Source: Plantago ovata
Taxonomy: Eukaryota; Streptophyta; Magnoliopsida; Lamiales; Plantaginaceae
Reading direction: 5' to 3'
Length of the DNA: 64,000 nt
NCBI GenBank assembly: GCA_028274465.1
Contig: CM051458.1
Span: forward strand, 21,343,566-21,407,565
Positions 48,753 through 60,666 of this stretch are shown here, one piece after another. Made by a program: the position numbers and the translations under genes. The notes under the pieces are model-generated. The model had not been told where the DNA came from. It worked only from the letters and a program-made list of their open reading frames with translations, and ran no database searches. The number at the start of each line of letters is the position of its first letter. Position 1 is the first letter of the stretch.

Positions 48753-51112
48753 TATAAGCAACGTCTATCCAGAGATCTCGTATTCTTAACCTCTTTATCA
48801 TAGAATTTACAATAGTGTATAAGAAATTCAGAAATAAAGAATACCTCAAGTGTTTTGTGCACGATGTAGGAGTGTTGTGACTTGTGTTGTCAGAACATCT
48901 ATGTAAACACCTTCATCTGTAGCAGCAGACTCTTCCTCATCATTCAAATTTCAGTTCCTTTAATCCTCTCATTTTTCAGCAAAAGATTCTTACCACTACA
49001 GTTTCTGTCAAAACTCTTTCTTCAAAACTTCAATAGAGTTAAACACTTACTCCCCTCAATTTACTCACCCTTATCATCTTCAATATTATCAACAGTATTA
49101 TCCTCACATCTCATCCAGTATCAGAGCACGAATTTCTCCCCCTGAATATTAGCATCAGTTGTAGCCTGTGTTGATGCAACACGGATCTCAACACTAACCT
49201 TTTGCAAATCCAGTTTCTCTTAATTATCCAATTTATTAATTGAATCCAGGAATTCATTCACCATCCCATAACGCCTCACCTCCAATTTAATAATCAATGC
49301 AACTTTGATCCAGAAGAAGGTAATCTTAAAACATTCAAGAGTTCTTCATAATTTAGCAACATACCCGAGATTTGAAATTCCTGATATAGCAGTGATAGCA
49401 CAGCTCCAAAGTCTTGTACTGGTGTATGGGAATCCAACAAAAGAGCCTGAAACTGAGCAGTGTTGTACACTGTGTCATGGCAACACCAGTCTTGACATGA
49501 TCCATCCATTGTTGATTAAAGCTAGTAAGTCTTCAGGAACACTTGATATCTAGGCCTTCGATCACTTGAATGTTTGAGTGTGACTCCCCATCAATTGCTT
49601 ACATACACTAGGTCCAGTCAAGCATATCTTCATCATATGTTAGCTTGCACTTGATCCTCAAGGAGATACATTCCGGAGAGATACATATCCAGCAATTAAT
49701 TACTTCATGAGTCAGCTTATGGATAAACACACCCAAGTAACACTTCTTCACCAGCAGTAGACTCTTTTCAGATTTTAATAACACTCGTCACATGGTAACT
49801 CCAGATTCTTGTGGATAAGAGAGTCACAATGTTTAAGACCGTATGATTTGGTATGTGAAGGCATGAATGGAATGAATTGTTAGTGTTTTTGTGAGAGAAA
49901 TTGATTGTAGTTGCGGGTAATATTTGTTGTGGCATTGGCTAGAGATTTCATGAATAGTTTTGGATTTTTGATTCAAGGGTGTTCGAGGGTGAAGAAGACT
50001 TTCTTTTTGGTATTTTTGGGTTTATCAAAGTGGAAAGGAGTTTTTTTATATATAAGACTGGAAAGAAAGGTTTAGTGGTGTTATCGCAGAAGGTATTGCG
50101 TATGGGTAGGAGTGTTTGTGGTTACCATCTTCATCAATCTTGAGAGAAGAAGAAGAACATAACCGGTGAGGTTTGCTTGAACCTGTGACAATAATCCAAG
50201 ACAAGCAACGTGACAAGGTTTAGCACAAGAAGTTATTGAGGCTTGTTAGAAACTCTAAAAAAGGAGAAATCTTTTTACTTAAAAGAAGGCATAGGAAAAA
50301 TAGCACAAAGTAAGACATCGTCTCGACTCTCTCCCTTAAGCACAAAACTCTGCTCAAACAACTAACACACCCCAAAACAAATACTGACTCATCAAACAAC
50401 AACAAAAATACAACACAAACAACAAGTTATTTTCAGTCAACGTAGAGGTGTTGAGTTATGGGTTGCCACAACACAGGATCCAACACAAGAATAAAATTCA
50501 TCTAAGTTCAAGCCTTTCACATGTACAATAGCAAAATCAAGAAACGTTTTCCTTTCTACATTACTGGACAGGTTAACAATTTGGCCAATCTCATCGTCTA
50601 ATATTTCTCTATCACGAAGATGTAGCCGAGAGTTAGAGATCCGTTTGACCAAATCTCATGTGAGGTGAATACTTCTCCATGAGGGGGTAGAAAGAGGAAG
50701 AAGTGATGTCCTCAGATAAGCAACCTTGCATTTCCAGTAAGATAGAGAAATGTGCTCTTTCTCCTAATTGCATAGGCATACATAAGATGTAGTGGTGTAT
50801 AGAATTTTTCTTTTCAGATTGACAACTCCAGATATGATCAACAATGATTTCTTTTGATTTGATAGTTTTAACTACTTCCGTTTCGGGAGAGAACCAAATA
50901 GATAAAGTACATGTGAACTTTACTTTCAACAAATTTTACTCAAATATCTTCTCAAATGTTAAGCTACCTCCACATACCCACTGAAACATATACTGATTGA
51001 GAATTTAACATATAAAAAAGTAAAGAAACATTAAAAGACTCTATTCACATGCACGCACCACAAGCAGAAAACATGACTGTGGTGTTAAGCCAACACCCGT
51101 CCAAACACTTAC
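48753..51112. other. Unclassified region 3' of a decayed copia
   Basis: This lies downstream (minus sense) of copia RNase H and may hold its 3' noncoding region or LTR. Two minus frames at 50437-50932 contain sensible but unrecognised protein (LHLRDREILDDEIGQI and VKGLNLDEFYSCVG), broken by a frameshift near 50640. In Sireviruses an envelope-like ORF occupies this position, but no such similarity could be verified. No LTR boundary was found. Confidence 0.3.
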
Positions 51113-53258
51113 CTATATAATGACTAGACTCAGAAATCTCTGTTCAGTTAAGGGCTTTGTACATAGATCAGTAAGTTGGTTATTGGTTTCTATATGCTCA
51201 ATGTTAAGTAATTTTACCTCAACCAACTCTCTTGAGAAATTATGCTTTATGTGTACATGATTTGATCTTGAGTGCTGGACGTATTTTCTAGTAGGGTGAA
51301 ATGCACTCATATAATCACATAGTAACAGAACAGATTCACAATATAGACCAAACATAGATAGCAATGACACTAATCATAGTAGTAGAATATCTACATTACA
51401 AGCTGTCACATATAATGATTCAATAGTGGATAATGAGTTAACGTTTCGTTTTATGCTAAACCAAGACACTGAATTAGTTTTACTATAGGAAGAATCTTCA
51501 CTGGTAGACTTTATGTTAACGAAACCTTTTGTCAAGATATAAACAATGAATTTCAAGAAATAAGGATTTATATCATAAGTGAGCCATATGCCTAAGTAAT
51601 CATTACTAGACACATACCATAGGTTTCTTTTGAAATCATTCAAGTGTATTGATTCATCACATATATAATTAACAACTTGAATGTTAAGAGTAGGTGACAT
51701 GGACTTCACATAAGTAAGTAACAACTTCAATATATTATTATCTTCACCTTTAGAAAGACTAAACATTATTAAACATTCAATTAGACTTTCATACCATGTT
51801 CGAAGTGCATCTTTAAAACCATAATTATTTTTCTGAACTTTGTGAACATGAATGGTGCAGAAATAGATATGAGAGTCTTTGGAGAGTTAACAAAATCCAT
51901 GTTGTATGTGAAACCATTTAGAAACACTCCTTCTGTATCTAAAGAATCAAATATTTGGACATCGCAAGTTATGTTTACCTCACTTGTAGCTCCTAAGATA
52001 CATTCACCTTTGTTGGAAAATTTGACATTCACCATGGCCTTATGATCAATTCTGGGCTTGTATCTTACTTCATCAAGGGCCTGTGCAAACACCTTAGACT
52101 TTGAGTGATTTTTCTCCATTCTTGAGGGTGGCTCACGCTTATAGATTTAGACAATCTATCTCTTTGCTCAGTGTCAAGCTTATCTCCTTGGTCATTAGTT
52201 GTGGGGTTCAGGCACTTCACCAGTTTCTGAATCAGATGCATCTACTACTTGTGATTCTGAGGTTCCTGCAAGGGGTGTTGCGGCAGGTGTTGCAGCAACA
52301 CAATCCGTAACACCATCATTTTGACATGTGTTCTGCTCAAAAATCAATTTCAGAGGACCTATAACATCTATCATTCATGTAAGACTAAGATAATTGTCAA
52401 ATTCAACAATGACTGACTCTAGAGTAGTCTGTGGTCTAAGGTTGTACACCCTATATGCATGACCATTATCAGAGTAGCCAAGAAATATTCTCTTATCACG
52501 TATAGAATCAAGTCTAGAAAGATGATATTTGTCATACAAAACACAATATTCAATCATATGGGAACATTTCAGGTTAGGCCTTGTACTTTTAAGTAGCTCA
52601 TAGGATGTGCATGGAGTTCCAGATATACAGCACTCTTGCTTGAAGATATTGCATGCAATACTAAAGGCTTTTTCCCAAAAAGTTCTAAAGGACCGAGAAG
52701 AGTTAACATGATATAAACAAATTCATTTAAGGCCCTATTCTTTCTTTTTGCAGTCCCATCTTGTATAGTGGTTTTAGGTACATAATTCTCATGTAAGATA
52801 TCCTTTTTGGTGCAAGGCTTTGAGAAAAATGGGTTTTCATATTCTCTTGCATGAGTAGGAGTTATACTTACAGTGGTGGAAGTGTGTGCACTCTTGTTTC
52901 TAGGATGTTGAGTCTTAAAGTAATTAAGAGATTTTGAAAAATCTTTTAAGAAATAGACCCATATAAACCTGGAGAGATCATCAACTGTTATGTACACATG
53001 CTTTTTAACACCAATGGTTTCTACATCAATTTGACACATATATTCCATAAGATTGATACATGAAGTAGTACATGGGTGTTGTGTGTTATGTTGCATAACA
53101 CCATGCACAACACATGTCTGCTTACCATTGAAACATTCCCCACTCACCTTCTTCCCACATTGAAACAGCTTGAAAATTTCTGTTATTGCCCTAAGATTTT
53201 TTCCTATTAAGTACCAATGTTCACCTGACCATTTCACTTCTGATTCACCACCATAGGT
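51113..53258 (-). mobile_element. Decayed Ty1-copia element, possibly Sirevirus-like
   Basis: Integrase relics at 52569-53237 include GVKKHVYITVDDLSRFIWVYF and AKRKNRALNEF. RT is mostly deleted, with only an ALRTWYESL-like piece near 51790. RNase H follows with SWFSIKRNVNSLSTIESLYV near 51400-51470, KYVQHSRSNHVHIKH and NNQLTDLCTKPL near 51160-51290. Internal segments are missing and frames are broken. The element is cut at 53258 by the Athila-like LTR. Confidence 0.85.
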
Positions 53259-54300
53259 AATGAACTGGAATTTGTCAGATTCAATTAATCAAATAAATTT
53301 GTTTTTAGCCAAAGGCAATTCACAACTACAACGAAAACCGTAGTGTAGCAGTAAAATAACCTCGAGTGTCGATCTCTAAGGACTATAACTAGTTTTATCT
53401 AATTTAACTTAAACTATAAACTCAACAAACGACTTAGCACAGATTTTTCTTATCAAAGATAATGGAGGTTAGTGATAGTATGATCATTCAAAGCATAGCA
53501 GGTTAATAATCATGCATGAAGTACCCGATCGTTTTGCATAGAAATCTAAGATCATGAATTGTCCAATGTGTTCCGTTCAATTCAACACTACGAAGATAGA
53601 GGGCTTAGATAGATCAAAGAAATAAAGCAATAACTCAAAGTCTGATTCGCATTACCGCCATCATGCATAATTAAGAACCCTAGCTAAGAAATCACATACT
53701 ATCACCAACGATAGATTTAGCTACTCACAGATGTCATGCAATCAACAGAAATCAAAGCAAGATTGAATGAAACCATGTTGAAAGATATAAATATAAATAG
53801 AAAAATCGTGAGATACAATGTACCGACGAAGGTTGCCAATCTCCGAAGAATTGCGAACTCACAAGCTCCAAATTGATAAGAAAAATAGTCTCCTATGCTA
53901 AGAATCTCCAGAACAGGCTCTGGAGAATTCCTATCTAAAACTATGTGAAAAGGTATGAAAAAAGGTCTCAGAAAGTATGAAAAACGTGGAAACAGAAGCA
54001 ACTATATATAGGAGTTCGGCACGCGTGGGGCGAGTCGCCCCAGACACCGGGCGAACCGCCCCACATCCCGAGCGAACCGCCCGGGAACTCCAGTCGGCGA
54101 GAAACGCGTTTTTGACGCGTTTTAGGTCTTCTTTTCCTTTTCGGACTCGATTTTTGCCTTCTAGTGAACTTTAAGCCTTGAAACTCGACCCCTAGACCTC
54201 AAATCTCATCCGGAACCTTCTAGATACTCCATGAATGCCCTCGGAACACTGATTCTTCGTTCCCTTCAATATAATTGCCCGGAAAATACACGTTCATCAA
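53259..54300 (-). repeat. 3' LTR of Athila-like element A
   Basis: On the minus strand it starts TGATGAACGTGTATTTT and ends near GTTCATTA, matching the plus-strand LTR at 55601-56800. A CTATATATAG TATA box lies at about 54002-54011, next to a degraded cluster of GGGGCGA-type palindromes (54026-54080). Confidence 0.9.
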
Positions 54301-55600
54301 ACTCCCCAAACCGAACCTTTGCTTGTCCTCAAGCAACTAAGCTAGACTCTAATGCAAAAAACAATGCAACACAAAAAATGGAGTCTCATGCCAAATGAAA
54401 TGAACTAAACTATTGAATCTATCAAAAACTTATGAACAAAAATCATACAAATCATAACATGGATATTGGTTGAAGAATGCCTTGATTGACTCATACACAT
54501 TCACATATGCACTATGTTAAACAAGATAGTCTCTCGTAACATTCTCTACTTGGACCTAGTCAGTGACGACGTAATGAAACATGTTAAAATACGAATGGTT
54601 GTCCCGTGCCTATGGAACTGAGGACTTACTGTTGTTCACCAAGTTAAGACTTTTCCTCAAAGAGGTCGAACCAATACTGGCTCTCATCAAACGAAGGAGG
54701 GTTCCCTAAAAAAGATAACACTCCCCTATTCTACCCATCTCTCAAGCAAAGCCTTAAACTAATCACCACTTCCTGAATGGCAGGACGAGGGTGGTCTAGA
54801 ACAGATGACACTCGAACAAAATACAAAAATTACAACACGATTACGAACATTACAAGAATTGAAAAAACAAGACAAACATTTTGCTAAACTGCTTTTTGGC
54901 TCTTTCTTTTTTTGGACCCTTCCTTGCTTTTTTGGGGTCTTTTCCTTTTTTGTCTTTTTTTTTTTCTTTTCCAGATTTTTTTCTTTTTCCTGGAATTTTT
55001 TCCTTCTTTTTTTTTCGATTTTTTATGGCCAGCAGTAGCACAACGAAAAAGAAATTACAATGACACACAAACGACCTCCCCAAACCTATTCGAAAGAATA
55101 GGTTGAAGCACAAACTTTACGAAAAAGGAAAACAAACTCTCAACACTCAAAATATCGAAAAAACAAATCTAATAATAGCGTAACCCCCTTCCCAAACCTA
55201 TTCGAAAGAATAGGTTGCAAACAAAGGATCACACAATCTCACACTACCTCCTTCCTAGGCATTTAGCAATCTCAAAGCAAGGTGAAGACTTGTCGCCTCT
55301 TAGGTACATAATTATTCGGGAAAACAACCATAAGACCCTAACATGCATCATCCTATTATAAAGGCCTTCGTGAACCGCAGTAGAGAAAACACCACTAAGT
55401 GATGTTGAGACTACCAAGCTTAACTAAGTGTAATACATAAATGTGACAAGCCAAGCGAGAAAAACACCAAACAAATTCATAGAGATGAAGCATACGATTA
55501 ATGTCATAATTAGTTAATCTGGCAAAGAGTAGAAGTGTGTGATGAACCGTTTTAGAACTTGTGAGATTCTAGTTAATCAAATAAATTTGTAACATGCATC
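54301..55600 (-). mobile_element. 3' internal region of Athila-like element A
   Basis: The polypurine tract GGTTTGGGGAGTT (minus) abuts the LTR. The sequence is noncoding and matches, in reverse, 63430-64000 of element B, including the paired AACCTATTC...GAATAGGTT hairpins (55083-55104 and 55195-55216). A pyrimidine-rich stretch lies at 54890-55030. It ends where element B begins, so B probably inserted into A. Confidence 0.85.
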
Positions 55601-56800
55601 TGATGAACGTGTATTTTACACTTTCATTTGAGTCTTTTTCACCTATTTTAGCTATCCTCTATGATAATTTAGCTATATTTTAGTGCATTTTATTAGAATA
55701 GTGTCATGTTTCCCTTTAGTTTGTATTTTACAGGTTTTGGTGAAAAACGAGGTTTTCCGGGCAATTATATTGAAGTAGACAAGGAATTGGTGTTCCGAAG
55801 GCCTAATTGGAGTATCTAAAAGATTCCGGATAGGATTTGAAGTCTAGGGGTCGAGTCTGAAGGCTAAAAGGTCACTAGAAGGCAAAAACCGAGTCCGAAA
55901 AGGAGAAGAAATCCAAAAACGCGTCGAAAACGCATTTTCAGCCGAAAAACCTCCCGGGCGAGTCGCCCGGGACGTGGGGCGAATCGCCCCACACCAGACG
56001 AATCGCCTGGTGTGTGGGGCCCTTCGCCCCACACCTGCCGAAACACTATATATAGTTGCTCAGTTTTCTCCGTTTTTCATACTTTTCCAGACCTTTTCTC
56101 TCACCTTTCTCATTAGTTTTAGGTAGGAATTCTCCAGAGCTTGTTCTGGGGATTCTTAGCTTAGGAGATACTTTTTCTTAGCGTTTTGGAGCTTGTAAGA
56201 TCGCGATTCTTCGGAGATTGACAACCTTCGGTAACATTGTATCTTACAGTTTTTTTCTATTTATATTTATTTATCTTTCAACATGTTTTCATTCATTCGT
56301 GTTATGATTTCTGTTGATTGCATGACATCTATGAGTAGCTAAACTTCTCGTTGGTGATAGTATGTGATTTCTTAGCGAAGGGTTAATAATTATGCTAATG
56401 GCTATATCGCGCATTATAATTTGAGTTATTGCTTTATTTCTTTGATCTATCTAAAACCTCTATCTTCGTAGTGTTGAATAATTACGGAACACAATTGGAC
56501 AATTCGTTGATCAAAGATCACTATGCAAAACCGGGGACTTCATGCATGATCATTAACCTGCTATGCTTTGAATGACCATACTATCACCAATCTCCATTAT
56601 CTGTTAAGAAAAACCTTTGCTAAATCGTCTGTTGATTTATATTCTTAAGTTAGATTAGATAAAGCTAGTTATAGTCCTTAGAGATCGACACTCGAGGTTA
56701 TTCTACTGCTACACTACGGTTTTCGTTGTAGTTGTGAATTGTCTTTGGCTAAATACAAATTTATTTGATTAATTAGAATCTGTCAAATTCCCGTTCATCA
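55601..56800 (+). repeat. 5' LTR of Athila-like element B, 1200 bp
   Basis: It starts TGATGAACG and ends CGTTCATCA. Four tandem hairpins at 55953-56034 stand directly upstream of an ACTATATATAGT TATA box (56045-56056). The 5 bp before it are GCATC, the predicted target duplication. Confidence 0.92.
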
Positions 56801-56803
56801 AAT

Positions 56804-56820
56804 TGGCGCCGTTGCCGGGG
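56804..56820 (+). promoter_or_regulatory. Primer binding site for tRNA-Asp
   Basis: TGGCGCCGTTGCCGGGG follows the LTR after three bases. It is the tRNA-Asp-type primer site characteristic of Athila-like plant gypsy elements. Confidence 0.9.
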
Positions 56821-56946
56821 ACTATACTCCTTTTTTCTGTTTAACTTTTTTATATTTTCAGCATTCAATTCCTAGTTCTAGTAGTTTTTAGTTTTCCTAT
56901 TTAATCTTTCTCTGATACTCCTTTCCTAGTTTGTTACAGATAGTGC

Positions 56947-58390
56947 ATGCCACATACACGATCTAGAGGAACACCGCTTGCTGATTCAATTGCTGAGATC
57001 GACAGAGTCTACCACCAAGGAAGGCAACTACTTCGAAGGCGTGAACTAGAGGAAATAGAGGATACCGATTTCTCTGAATCTCTATATAGTCTTTTCAAGA
57101 AAATCGACGGAATGGCAGAAGCTAGACCACTGAAAGCATGGGTACAACCCTCCAAGGATCGTATGAGGGGACCGGCGATTTTTCTTTCGTCTGCAACTCG
57201 TGATCTGGAAATCAAGAACCACGCGTTCCAACAACTTCCGAGATTCTATGGCTTAGCAAGGGAAGATGTGATGGGGTACTTGCACGATATCGATGATTTC
57301 GTCAACCAACTCCCACTACCCGGAGCTGAAATAACAACGGATGAGTTGAGGATGAAGGTTTTTGCTATGGGGCTTGGCGACAGAGCCAAGTCATGGTTGA
57401 GTTCTCTACCGGCGGGCTCGCTGGACACTTGGGAGAAGGTTTTTTCAGCTTTCATGGAGAAATACTTCCCTCACACCTTGACTACCGCGCTTAAGGCGCA
57501 AATCACTTGGTTCAAACAAGACTATGATGAGACCATCTACACCGCGTTTGAGAGGTTCCAAGACCTCATGAACAAGTGCCCTCACCATGGTTTTGAGCTT
57601 TCGGATCTAGTCCAACACTTCTACAATGGACTAACGTTCGAGAACCAACAGGTGGTGGACTTCCAATGCCGTGGCAATATTTGGGAGGAAACCGCGGAAG
57701 CCGTCTGGGCGGTTTTCGAAAGGCTTGCTAAGGGGTCGCAATTCAAGGACCCAAGAGCAATGGTTAGGAGACGTGGACCTGAAGCTCCACCTACTCAAGA
57801 AGCCCCTATGTATGGGGGTAATGGGGATCGATTCGAGTGCTTTACCAACGAATTAAAGCAAGTCCTCAAGAGCGCCACTAGAACATCTGTGTCGAACGAA
57901 GTTTGCCTAATATGCAAGAACTATGGGAATGGAGCTCATATGTGTAGATCGGAGCTTGCATATGATGATGGCAATTGGGTTCAAGGAGGCGAAGAGGAAG
58001 CCTTTGCTACGGAATTTGGTACTCAAGAAGCTAGCTACGGACAAGATGGTAGGAATCCTCGAGGTGGATTTTGGAGAAGAGGGTTCCGAAACAATCAAGG
58101 ATATGCACCGGCTAACCAAACTTATGGCCCTAACCAAGACCGTAGTAGGCTTAACTATGGTAATGATCACTGCGAAAAATCCCGCTCCGAAAGAGCAACC
58201 GAGGTCGAAGTCAGCTCAATTGATGGAGAACTTGCAAAAGATGGTTGATCACACCCAAAGTTTTCTCAAACGTTATGAAGAAGATTCTGAGAAGACTAGG
58301 GCAAGGCTTGATCGGTTGGAAGAGAGCACTAGGCTTGCCCATCAAAAGATGCAAGAGTTGATCGACCGAGGAGCAAGGGAAGCTGCCTAG
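56947..58390 (+). CDS. Athila-like gag polyprotein, possible late frameshift
   Basis: The ATG at 56947 is about 125 bp after the primer site and begins a 433-codon frame (MPHTRSRGTPLADS). Residues about 85-260 form the retrotransposon gag core (FYGLAREDVMGYLHDIDDF, WEKVFSAFMEKYFP, QHFYNGLT), which builds the virus-like particle. A Cys/His cluster (CLICKNYGNGAHMC, residues about 320-333) looks like a degenerate zinc knuckle, followed by a Gly/Asn/Arg-rich tail. The coherent reading then continues in another frame (about 58180-58390), as a charged coiled coil (KTRARLDRLEESTRLAHQKM). This indicates a 1-nt indel near 58175 or programmed shifting. An indel is more likely. Confidence 0.88.
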
Positions 58391-58406
58391 CAACACTGAG
58401 AAGTCG

Positions 58407-59096
58407 ATGTCCATTACCTTGGTGGGTGATCTACCTGTTGAAATCACCATAAAAAAGGTTGCTAAGTGCAAGTGTTGCAAGAAGGAAGAACCCCCACTGG
58501 CCAAGGAAGAAGAGAAGGACCTTGGTTTGGATGAGAGTGAAGAGGAGCAAGAGGATCCCGAGCCACTCCCTCAAAGTTTCGATGTTAAGGTCGGGATTGG
58601 TGAACTTGAAGATGTTCGTGCCACACTAGACACGGGATCCTACTCTAATGTGCTCCCAATGAATGTGTTTGAGAAGAGTAGCCTTGGAAAACTATCTGAG
58701 CATAAGGCTATTGTGCAACTGGCGGATGGATCCTTTGTGAGACCCAAAGGCGTTGTGAAGAACGTATTGGTCAAGATTGGTGAAGCTTCTGTGTACACCA
58801 ATTTTGTAGTTATGCCGGCGTCTACACTTGGGATGGGGGATGTTGTTCTCTTGGGGCGAACATTCTTAACCAAACTACGCTCCGTGATAGACATCTACCG
58901 AAGGACTTGCACCATTGAGGTGGATGGCAAGCGACATGTGTTGCGAGCCATATCTGATCCACCTGATCACTTCAATGCTTCTCACACTGTTAACTACTGT
59001 GGTCTTGCTGTCTATGTTCATTCTTATTCACAGGTTCGTGGCATGAGGAGAAGATCCATGATGGGGAAGACTAGTACCCTCAAGAAGAAGAGCTAG
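58407..59096 (+). CDS. Athila-like aspartic protease region
   Basis: The frame carries an acidic linker and then RATLDTGSYSNVLPMNVFEK with the catalytic DTG (about residues 75-80). The flap and LGRTFL-like segments follow (residues about 140-155), ending in KRHVLRAISDPPDHF. Retroviral-type protease would mature the gag particle. The frame ends at 59096, where an Athila pol would continue into reverse transcriptase. Instead a GGGAGGCAACCCGGA hairpin follows at 59138-59155, so pol is missing. Confidence 0.82.
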   Translation: MSITLVGDLPVEITIKKVAKCKCCKKEEPPLAKEEEKDLGLDESEEEQEDPEPLPQSFDVKVGIGELEDVRATLDTGSYSNVLPMNVFEKSSLGKLSEHKAIVQLADGSFVRPKGVVKNVLVKIGEASVYTNFVVMPASTLGMGDVVLLGRTFLTKLRSVIDIYRRTCTIEVDGKRHVLRAISDPPDHFNASHTVNYCGLAVYVHSYSQVRGMRRRSMMGKTSTLKKKS

Positions 59097-59345
59097 GCGC
59101 AAGAAGGAGTCGAGTCAAAGACTATAAACAATGGCGCTATCCGGGAGGCAACCCGGAGTTTTTATCGCTTTCTTACTGCTTTTTTGCATGCATTCATACT
59201 TGAACAATATGCTTTTCTTATGTGAATTTGTTCGTCTCTGTCTCGTATGTGCTTATGTTTGTGTTTGAGTGAGCTTTTTCGAGTGGTTTTTTGAGTAAAA
59301 TGGTTTTCGGGGATTAAAAAACCGTGATTTTTCGAATGTTTCGTC

Positions 59346-59475
59346 TCCCCACCTCAGGAGGTGGGGGCGAATCGCCCCCATGGGGGGCGAATCGCCCCAC
59401 AAGTCCAGAGAGCTCCGCGCTCTCTGGACGCGCGGGGCGATTCGCCCCACATGCGGGGCGACTCTCCCCGCGTAT
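59346..59475 (+). repeat. Palindrome cluster upstream of the second unit of element B
   Basis: Consecutive hairpins include CCCCACCT...AGGTGGGG, GGGGGCGAATCGCCCCC (about 59364-59380), an 11-bp stem GTCCAGAGAGC with its complement (59403-59429) and GCGGGGC...CCCCGC. The GGGCGANTCGCCC core is shared with the LTR cluster. Confidence 0.85.
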
Positions 59476-59701
59476 GCTGCTAGAAGAAAAACGGGGCTTG
59501 CCCCCATTTTCTTCATTTTCTTCATCTTCTTCACTCCTTACTCCCCAAAATCAGAAAAAAACGAAAAAACTTCAATCCTTCATAAAATCTTCAATCTTCC
59601 ATCAAATTTTGTGTTCTTTAGCTTCAATCGAAGCCCATTACTTGCTCTTTCTTTTCATCCGAACAACTTTCACTCTAGTGCATTCGTTTTCCAGATCTGA
59701 G

Positions 59702-60242
59702 GTATCTTCACATGAACCCTAATTTTTCAAATTTGGGGGTTTTCTGTTTTGAGCTTCAATTAGGCTTATATGATGTATGGGTAGGTTGTTTGTGTGATTA
59801 GAAACGTTATTTACTATCAATTGCATGCTCAATTATGCTTGGATTGTTGATTTGGGAATTTTGCTACTAGATCTTTTTATCTTGTTATGCAATGTATCTT
59901 TTTCTTCGATTCCATACATATGATTGTGTTTACTGATGTAATGATGATGGATATAATGGTAGAATGCATAATTGTTGGGTATGGGGATTTATGATACTAG
60001 AATTTTTCGTTACTATGGTATGAATTGAGCCTTATTATTTAGGTTATTGGTTGTCTAGCACGAGCGTGATGCGATATGTTAATGTCGAAATTATTTTGGT
60101 ATGTTGCATATTAGTAGCTAGATTAGACATGAAGGATTTGCGGAGTTCGATTGATGATTTTATCACTCGTGTGTTTCGCTCTTACATTAGCATATGCATG
60201 AGTCAGTTTTGTGTCATACGAGGTACTAACTGCTGTTTGTAG
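59702..60242 (+). other. Predicted 5' UTR intron of the second unit
   Basis: AGATCTGAG|GTATCT at 59702 and TGTTTGTAG|GAACC at 60242 frame an AT-rich, U-rich segment typical of a plant intron. An ATG follows at 60248. Athila-type elements can express a downstream ORF from a spliced RNA, which would fit. Prediction only. Confidence 0.4.
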
Positions 60243-60247
60243 GAACC

Positions 60248-60579
60248 ATGCCACAAAGGGAGAGGAGCACTCCCGTTTGGCTACTATGAAGTATTGGAGG
60301 GGGATCGATTACAACCATGTCAAGGAGAGTGATCTCGTTAGAGGTGCGTTCGAGCCACGGGCTCTTGCAACAACGTCGCGGTTTATCCAAAAGGAGGAGC
60401 GAAAATCCACCTGGAGTAAGGACTCCTATGCCTATTCATGCACCACCGAAGGGATAGAAATAATTATTACGTCAGCAATCTATCACAAGGACTGCAAGGT
60501 TCGAGTGAATAGGAAGGCACCGGGACGACTTCACCACAACGGATTCAGTGTTGAGTCAACAGTGGTGAGAAAGTTCTGA
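60248..60579 (+). pseudogene. Second ORF of element B (unknown protein), broken
   Basis: From the ATG at 60248 the frame reads MPQRERSTPVWLL and then stops. A neighbouring frame stays open to 60579 with coherent sequence (YWRGIDYNHVKESDL, GAFEPRALATTSRF), so one frameshift is likely. Position after gag-pro suggests the envelope-like ORF of Athila elements, but no domain was recognised. The identical frame recurs at 62274-62605 in the duplicated segment. A possible acidic C-terminus lies at 62857-63066 (DNGDDSSDNEDHRNN). Confidence 0.4.
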
Positions 60580-60666
60580 ATCGCTAGCTTGATTCCAAAA
60601 CATAATGACATGGACACCCGCCCCTCCTAGGGGTGCCTTGACTGCCTCTAAAGGGAGCACCATATA

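Noticed and set aside
49104..49116. GTATCAGAGC resembling an initiator-Met primer site on the plus strand
   Set aside because: No LTR end adjoins it and the surrounding copia reads on the minus strand; probably chance.
54805..55113. Phe-rich and Lys-rich ORFs
   Set aside because: They are translations of a pyrimidine-rich tract conserved in the 3' noncoding region of Athila-like elements.
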